Below the pieces are notes generated by a model that saw only the letters and a program-made list of their open reading frames with translations, made no database searches and was not told where the DNA came from. The position numbers were made by a program, and so were the translations under genes. A stretch of DNA of 64,000 bases from QHWK01 sp035259385 (GTDB lineage Bacteria; Acidobacteriota; Vicinamibacteria; Vicinamibacterales; CAVVIG01): NCBI GenBank assembly GCA_035259385.1, contig DATFWL010000183.1, forward strand, positions 1 through 64,000, written 5' to 3'. Shown here in pieces: positions 59,639 through 64,000 of the stretch; positions within the stretch are counted from its first letter, which is position 1; each line of letters starts with the position of its first letter.

Positions 59639-62482
59639 ATGCTGCGTGCCGGTATTGCGTCGTTGGTGCTCATCGGGCTCTGCGCCTCGCCACTACGCGC
59701 GCAAGTGCAGAGTACGAACCTCGTCGGCGTCGTCTCTGATCCCCAGGGCGCGGTCCTTCCCGGCGTGACGGTCACGGCGACCTCACCCGCGTTGATCGGA
59801 TCGCGGACCGCGGTGACCGAGGTCAACGGCACCTATCGGATCCCTTCGCTGCCCGAGGGGACGTATGCGCTCGCGTTCGAGCTGAGCGGTTTTCAAACCT
59901 ACAAACGCGGGAACATCGTCTTGTCGCTCGGGCAGACCCTCACCGTTGATGTACAGCTGCAGGTCCAGTCTCTGCAGGAGAGCGTCACGGTGACCGCGGA
60001 GTCGCCGGTCGTCGACGTCCAGACGACGAGTGTCGGCTCGACGCTCAATACGTCGAAGCTGATCGGCGTGCCGACGGCGACCGATCTGTGGAGTGCTCTG
60101 GCCCGCTCGCCCGGCGTCCGGATGCAGGGCTATGACGTCGGCGGCAGCCACAAGAGCGAGCAGACTGGTTACGAAGCGTTCGGCGTCCGCGGCCAGGCGC
60201 GGGTCGTCACCGAGGGAGTCGACACGACGGAGGGGTCGGGCGGCGCCGGGTTCTATCAGGACTATTACGCGCAGAACGAGATCGCGGTCAGCGCAGCGGG
60301 CCAGGACGTGACGATGAACACGCCGGGGGCCGCGGTGATCTCGTCGATCAAGAGCGGCGGCAATCAGGTCCGCGGGCTCTTGCAGCTCACTTACGAACCG
60401 ATCTCCTGGATTGCGAACAACATCGACTCCGCCACGACCGCGCGCGGCTTCACGGGAGTGCCGAACAACAAGTTCTGGGAGTTTCACCCTGACGTCGGCG
60501 GGCCGATCGTCCGCGACCGCCTGTGGTTCTTCAGCGCCTACAACCACTTCACGATCGACGTGGACATCTCGGGCGTGCCCCACGAGCGAGCCACCTATCA
60601 GGGTTACTACAACAACTTCACGACGAAGGAGACTTTCAAGGCCACCGAGAAGGACACGCTCATTGGTTACTACCAGATCGGCTTCCTGCGGACACCGAAC
60701 CGCAATCTCTCGGCGCTCACCAGCCCCGAGTCGGCGGCGACTCAGGAGAGCAACACGCACATGTACAACGGCAAGTGGCAGCGCGTGTGGAGCAACCGGC
60801 TGTTCTCCGAAGTGAACGTCGGCGACTTCGGGTACCACTTTCCGCAGGGACCGCTCGTCGACTATCACACCAACCCGCCACGAATCGATACGGCGACCGG
60901 CGTTCAGACGGGGGCGGCCTTCGCCGCCGCCGGCGCCAACGGCCCGTTCGTGATCGAACGCAACAAGCCGCAGGTCTTTGCGACCGTGACTTACTTCCTG
61001 CCAACGTCCGCCGGCAGCCACGATTTCAAGACCGGCCTCGAATGGCTGGACGATGCGCAACTGACGGAGAACACCGGCGAATCGGGTCCAATCTATTATC
61101 AGGACCTGAACGGCCGCACCGACCAGGTCCAGCTGTTCAACTTCGGCGACCCGGCGACGCTGCGTACCGATTGGACCGGCGCCGACAACCGCAACCGGCG
61201 ACTCGCGCTGTTCCTGCAGGATCGCTGGGCGATCACACCTCGCGTCACCGTGACGGCCGGCCTTCGCTACGACCGCCAGCGTCCGTACTACCGGGATTCG
61301 ACGCTGAAGCCGGTACTTTCCGACGTCTTCGCCGCGGCGACCATTCCGGGCGCTACGCTGCTCGAGCGGAACACCGTTGCGCCGCGGCTGGGCGTGAGCT
61401 TCGAGCCGACCGGCGACACGAAGTCGGCGGTCAAGGCGTTCTACGGCCGCTACTACAACAACATGGCGTCCGACTTCGCCAATCTCAATCCCGGCGGAGC
61501 GGCGTCGCGCACCTACCGCTTCAACGATCTGAACGGCAACCGGCTGTACGACGGCACGCAGGAGCTTGGCGCGCTCGTGGCCACCACCGGCGGCACCACG
61601 ACGACCCTCGACCCGAACCTGCGCGTGCCGTACGCCGACGAAGTCGATCTGTCGTACCAACGGCAGTTCTGGGGCGAGTCGTCGGCGCGGATCGCGTACG
61701 TGCGCAAGATGGTTCGCAACATCTACGCGAACTTCAACATCGCGCGCAACGGACAGTTCACGGTGCCGTTCGCCGCAGCCGTCACCCTGCGCAGCTTCGA
61801 CGGCGGCATTGCCGGCTCGCAGGTCTTCGACGTGTTCGACATCCCGGCGTCGTTGCGCGGCGTCGTGCGCAACCAGTTCACGAACGTTCCGGACGATGTC
61901 GGCGGCGGTTCCTACAACTACGACACGATTGAGCTGGCGTTCAACAAGCGGTTCGCCGCCGGGCTGTTCATCGACAGCAGCTTCGACTACCTGATGCGCG
62001 ACGAGCTGCGTGCCAACACCGCCAGCACCAATCCGTTCGCCACCGATCCGCTCGCGATCGGCTACTTCCAGAACATCTACCCGACCGTATCGAACCGCCA
62101 GACCAGCTCGACCTGGCAGGCGCGCGTCTCGGGCCGCTATGTTTTTCCGCAGACGATCGGCGTCGGCGCCAACGTTCAGGTACAGAGTGGATGGCCATGG
62201 GCGCGCCTCATCTCCGCCACGCTGCCCAATGCCGGCACGCTCGCGTTCTTCGAGCACGATATCGACAACAACCGGTCGGATACGGTGCCGCTCATCGGTC
62301 TGCGCGCCGACAAGGCGTGGAGGATCGCTGACCGGCGGCTGATCGCGATGTTCGATGTGTTCAACCTGCTGAACTCGAACGCGGTGTCGAATTTCACGCT
62401 GATCAACGGCGCGAACTTCAATCGGATTCTCGCGGCGCTTCAGCCGCGGACCTACCAGGTCGGCCTCCGCGTCGAGTTCTGA
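59639..62482 (+). CDS. TonB-dependent receptor with carboxypeptidase-regulatory N-domain
   Basis: The 947-residue protein has a signal peptide (ASLVLIGLCASPLRAQ), then a carboxypeptidase-regulatory-like domain (GVVSDPQGAVLPGVTVTATS, NGTYRIPSLPEGTYALAFEL). A plug and beta-barrel follow (GQTLTVDVQLQVQSLQESVT, many aromatic strands), ending in YQVGLRVEF with the C-terminal Phe of outer-membrane barrels. No TonB box is obvious. Such receptors are numerous in Acidobacteriota and take up glycans, peptides or metal complexes. It has its own promoter and is followed 4 bases later by the MHS transporter gene, which suggests joint uptake. Confidence 0.93.
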   Translation: MLRAGIASLVLIGLCASPLRAQVQSTNLVGVVSDPQGAVLPGVTVTATSPALIGSRTAVTEVNGTYRIPSLPEGTYALAFELSGFQTYKRGNIVLSLGQTLTVDVQLQVQSLQESVTVTAESPVVDVQTTSVGSTLNTSKLIGVPTATDLWSALARSPGVRMQGYDVGGSHKSEQTGYEAFGVRGQARVVTEGVDTTEGSGGAGFYQDYYAQNEIAVSAAGQDVTMNTPGAAVISSIKSGGNQVRGLLQLTYEPISWIANNIDSATTARGFTGVPNNKFWEFHPDVGGPIVRDRLWFFSAYNHFTIDVDISGVPHERATYQGYYNNFTTKETFKATEKDTLIGYYQIGFLRTPNRNLSALTSPESAATQESNTHMYNGKWQRVWSNRLFSEVNVGDFGYHFPQGPLVDYHTNPPRIDTATGVQTGAAFAAAGANGPFVIERNKPQVFATVTYFLPTSAGSHDFKTGLEWLDDAQLTENTGESGPIYYQDLNGRTDQVQLFNFGDPATLRTDWTGADNRNRRLALFLQDRWAITPRVTVTAGLRYDRQRPYYRDSTLKPVLSDVFAAATIPGATLLERNTVAPRLGVSFEPTGDTKSAVKAFYGRYYNNMASDFANLNPGGAASRTYRFNDLNGNRLYDGTQELGALVATTGGTTTTLDPNLRVPYADEVDLSYQRQFWGESSARIAYVRKMVRNIYANFNIARNGQFTVPFAAAVTLRSFDGGIAGSQVFDVFDIPASLRGVVRNQFTNVPDDVGGGSYNYDTIELAFNKRFAAGLFIDSSFDYLMRDELRANTASTNPFATDPLAIGYFQNIYPTVSNRQTSSTWQARVSGRYVFPQTIGVGANVQVQSGWPWARLISATLPNAGTLAFFEHDIDNNRSDTVPLIGLRADKAWRIADRRLIAMFDVFNLLNSNAVSNFTLINGANFNRILAALQPRTYQVGLRVEF

Positions 62483-62486
62483 CGCG

Positions 62487-63782
62487 GTGGCCGTCGTCCG
62501 TTCCACCGACCCGCAGGAGCGGCCGCATATCAGCGCCGCCGGCTGGCGAATCGTTCTGCTCGCCAGCCTGGGCGGCACTCTGGAGTTCTACGACTTCGTC
62601 GTCTTCGGCATCTTCGCGAAAGACATCGGCGACGCCATCTTCCCCAGCCAGACGCCGCTCGTCTCGCTGATTCTGTCGTTCGCCACGTTCGCGGCGGGCT
62701 ACCTCGCCCGGCCGATCGGCGGGATCGTGCTCAGCCATTTCGGCGATCGCTACGGACGACGCCAGGTGTTCCTCGTTTCGATCTTCGTCATGTCGGCCGC
62801 GACGTTCGGCATGGGCCTCGTACCGCCCTTTGCGGCGTGGGGCGCGGCAGCGAGCCTGCTGATGGTGTCGCTGAGGCTGCTACAAGGATTCTGTCTGGGC
62901 GGCGAACTACCCGGCGCGCTCACCTACGTCGTCGAAACCGAACCGCGGCACGCGCCGTTCGTGTGCGGCGTCGTCTTCGCCTGCGTGACGATGGGCGTCG
63001 CGGCGGCGACCGTCGTGAGCCTCGCCGTGCGGACGTGGCTGCCACCCGGGCTGGTGCCGGCACTCGGATGGCGCCTCGCCTTCGCGATCGGCGGTCTCGG
63101 CGGCCTGCTCAGCTTCGCTTTGCGGCGCTCGCTCGAGGAATCGCCCGAGTTCGCGCGGATGAAGGAACTGGCGTCGCGCCAGCCGTTCCGGGAGGTCCTG
63201 CGTACCCATCTCCGTCCCGTCGCGATCGGGATCGGCGCGCTTGCGGCAACCGCCGGGTTCAACGGGTTGTTCTTCGCGCACATGGCGGCATACGCGGCCG
63301 GCGTCCTCGGCTACAACCCGCGCGCAGCAATCGTCTCGCAGACCACCGGCGTCGTCGTGCATGCGTTCGGGATTCTCGGGGTGGGTGCGCTGGCCGATCG
63401 TGTCTCGCCGCGCAAGCTGCTGCGCATCGGCGCCCTGGCGCTGATGACGCTGGCGTTTCCGTTTTATGCGGCGCTCGCGGGTCGGAACGCGAACCTGACG
63501 CTGTTGATGGTGCTCGCCGGTATCTGCGCCGCACTCGTCAACGGCACGTTCGCGGTGATCCTGACCACCCTCTTTCCGACCCGGGTTCGCTTCAGCGGCG
63601 TCGCGCTCGTGTTCAACGTCGCCTTCACCGTCTTCAGCGGAACTGCACCACTGGTCGCGACGACGCTGATTCGGTCCACGGGGATGGCGACTGCACCGGC
63701 GATCGTCATGGTCGTGTGTGGTCTGCTGACGCTTACGGCCAGCCTGGGGTTGTCACGAGAGACCGGCGTGCGCGCAAACTAA
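62487..63782 (+). CDS. MHS-family (metabolite:H+ symporter) MFS transporter
   Basis: The 431-residue protein has twelve hydrophobic helices and the MHS signature: LGGTLEFYDFVVFGIFAKD at the start, FLVSIFVMSAATFGMG after SHFGDRYGRRQ, and LRLLQGFCLGGELPGA. The HFGDRYGRRQ loop is the classic MFS helix 2-3 motif. MHS members import organic acids and osmolytes (shikimate, citrate, proline/betaine). The GTG start is 4 bases after the TonB receptor stop codon, so substrates are probably related. Confidence 0.92.
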   Translation: MAVVRSTDPQERPHISAAGWRIVLLASLGGTLEFYDFVVFGIFAKDIGDAIFPSQTPLVSLILSFATFAAGYLARPIGGIVLSHFGDRYGRRQVFLVSIFVMSAATFGMGLVPPFAAWGAAASLLMVSLRLLQGFCLGGELPGALTYVVETEPRHAPFVCGVVFACVTMGVAAATVVSLAVRTWLPPGLVPALGWRLAFAIGGLGGLLSFALRRSLEESPEFARMKELASRQPFREVLRTHLRPVAIGIGALAATAGFNGLFFAHMAAYAAGVLGYNPRAAIVSQTTGVVVHAFGILGVGALADRVSPRKLLRIGALALMTLAFPFYAALAGRNANLTLLMVLAGICAALVNGTFAVILTTLFPTRVRFSGVALVFNVAFTVFSGTAPLVATTLIRSTGMATAPAIVMVVCGLLTLTASLGLSRETGVRAN

Positions 63783-63783
63783 C

Positions 63784-63810
63784 CTTTGCGTTCTTTGCGG
63801 CCTTTGCGTT
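63784..63810 (+). repeat. Three 9-base units containing CTTTGCG
   Basis: CTTTGCGTT, CTTTGCGGC and CTTTGCGTT follow one another with exact 9-base period just after the transporter stop codon. Similar CTTTGCG runs occur downstream of genes in many soil bacteria; the function is unknown. Confidence 0.6.
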
Positions 63811-63818
63811 CCACAGCC

Positions 63819-64000
63819 TCACGGCACCAGCTCACGAACCGGTCGGACCTCGACGCTGCCTTCGCGCGCAGGCGGAATCTTTGCGGCGACCTGAATCGCA
63901 TCGTTCAGATCGCGGGCGTCGATCAGGTAGAACCCGGCAAGCTGTTCCTTCGTTTCCGCGAACGGCCCGTCGGTGACCGTCATGGTGCCGTTGCGGACGC
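63819..64000 (-). CDS. YCII-related protein, 5' end beyond window
   Basis: The visible 59 codons read DGPFAETKEQLAGFYLIDAR and then DLNDAIQVAAKIPPAREGSV, ending EVRPVRELVP. This is the classic C-terminal half of YCII-domain proteins (about 120 residues in full), a ferredoxin-like fold found next to ECF sigma factors in many genomes. The start codon lies past 64000. It is convergent with the MHS transporter gene. Confidence 0.9.
   Translation of the reverse strand, partial: VRNGTMTVTDGPFAETKEQLAGFYLIDARDLNDAIQVAAKIPPAREGSVEVRPVRELVP

Noticed and set aside
59783..62578. 931-codon minus-strand open frame opposite the TonB-dependent receptor
   Set aside because: No motif; the plus strand has signal peptide, regulatory domain, barrel end and a consensus promoter.

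Overview
The window is GC-rich, densely coded DNA from what looks like an Acidobacteriota chromosome, probably of the Vicinamibacteria type. This is inferred from gene families, not from a marker gene: an orphan FtsX/MacB-type permease with the N-terminus usual in that phylum, a TonB-dependent receptor with a carboxypeptidase-regulatory N-domain, five sigma-70-family genes in 64 kb, CHAT/TPR, PEGA and HD-GYP proteins, and a three-gene succinate dehydrogenase of the actinobacterial Sdh1 type. I saw no rRNA, tRNA, CRISPR array, insertion sequence or prophage. It reads as chromosome core plus lineage-specific genes.

Layout. 1-8.0 kb: a VOC protein, then a tight minus-strand operon of sigma factor, membrane zinc-finger (anti-sigma-like) protein, exported CHAT/TPR protein, exported M48 metalloprotease and a secreted protein; a YdeI-family gene lies upstream. 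8.1-11.4 kb: a large class III cyclase/AAA/TPR signalling protein. 11.4-18.6 kb (minus): five overlapping or nearly abutting genes encoding an FAD oxidoreductase, an unknown protein, a polyprenyl synthase, a saccharopine-dehydrogenase-like reductase and an unknown 596-residue protein, which form a candidate isoprenoid pathway. 18.7-20.8 kb: a CRP-family regulator and a sigma factor, with a perfect CRP-type palindrome upstream of the latter. 21.1-26.5 kb: a fused TssB/TssC-like sheath protein standing alone, RecQ, an ECF sigma factor, a DUF3455 protein and a SigJ/ECF41 sigma factor.

26.8-34.2 kb is a likely cyclic-di-GMP locus: a HEAT-type protein and an HD-GYP protein with related N-terminal modules and overlapping genes, a PEGA membrane protein, and a long coiled-coil protein ending in a PilZ domain. 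34.4-38.3 kb carries sdhCAB and a small TPR-like gene. 38.4-39.8 kb is an ArsR/SRPBCC/DinB operon with a clear promoter and operator. 39.8-43.9 kb holds a BP74-like lipoprotein, an ECF sigma/zinc-finger pair and the FtsX-type permease. 44.1-50.6 kb is one gene for a 2168-residue exported protein with 16 PASTA repeats. 50.6-64.0 kb holds a DUF5655-like gene, an unknown gene, a DMT transporter divergent from a CGNR regulator across a palindromic operator, a MoaD/ThiS-like protein coupled to a beta-propeller protein, an amidohydrolase coupled to a PQQ/cytochrome c dehydrogenase, a membrane HTH protein, a TonB-dependent receptor with a strong promoter, an MHS-family transporter and a YCII-family gene cut by the window end.

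The parts most likely to be undescribed are the sigma/zinc-finger/CHAT/M48 operon, the 11-19 kb isoprenoid-type cluster, the solitary TssB-TssC fusion, the paired HEAT and HD-GYP proteins with their PilZ/PEGA neighbours, and the giant PASTA protein.
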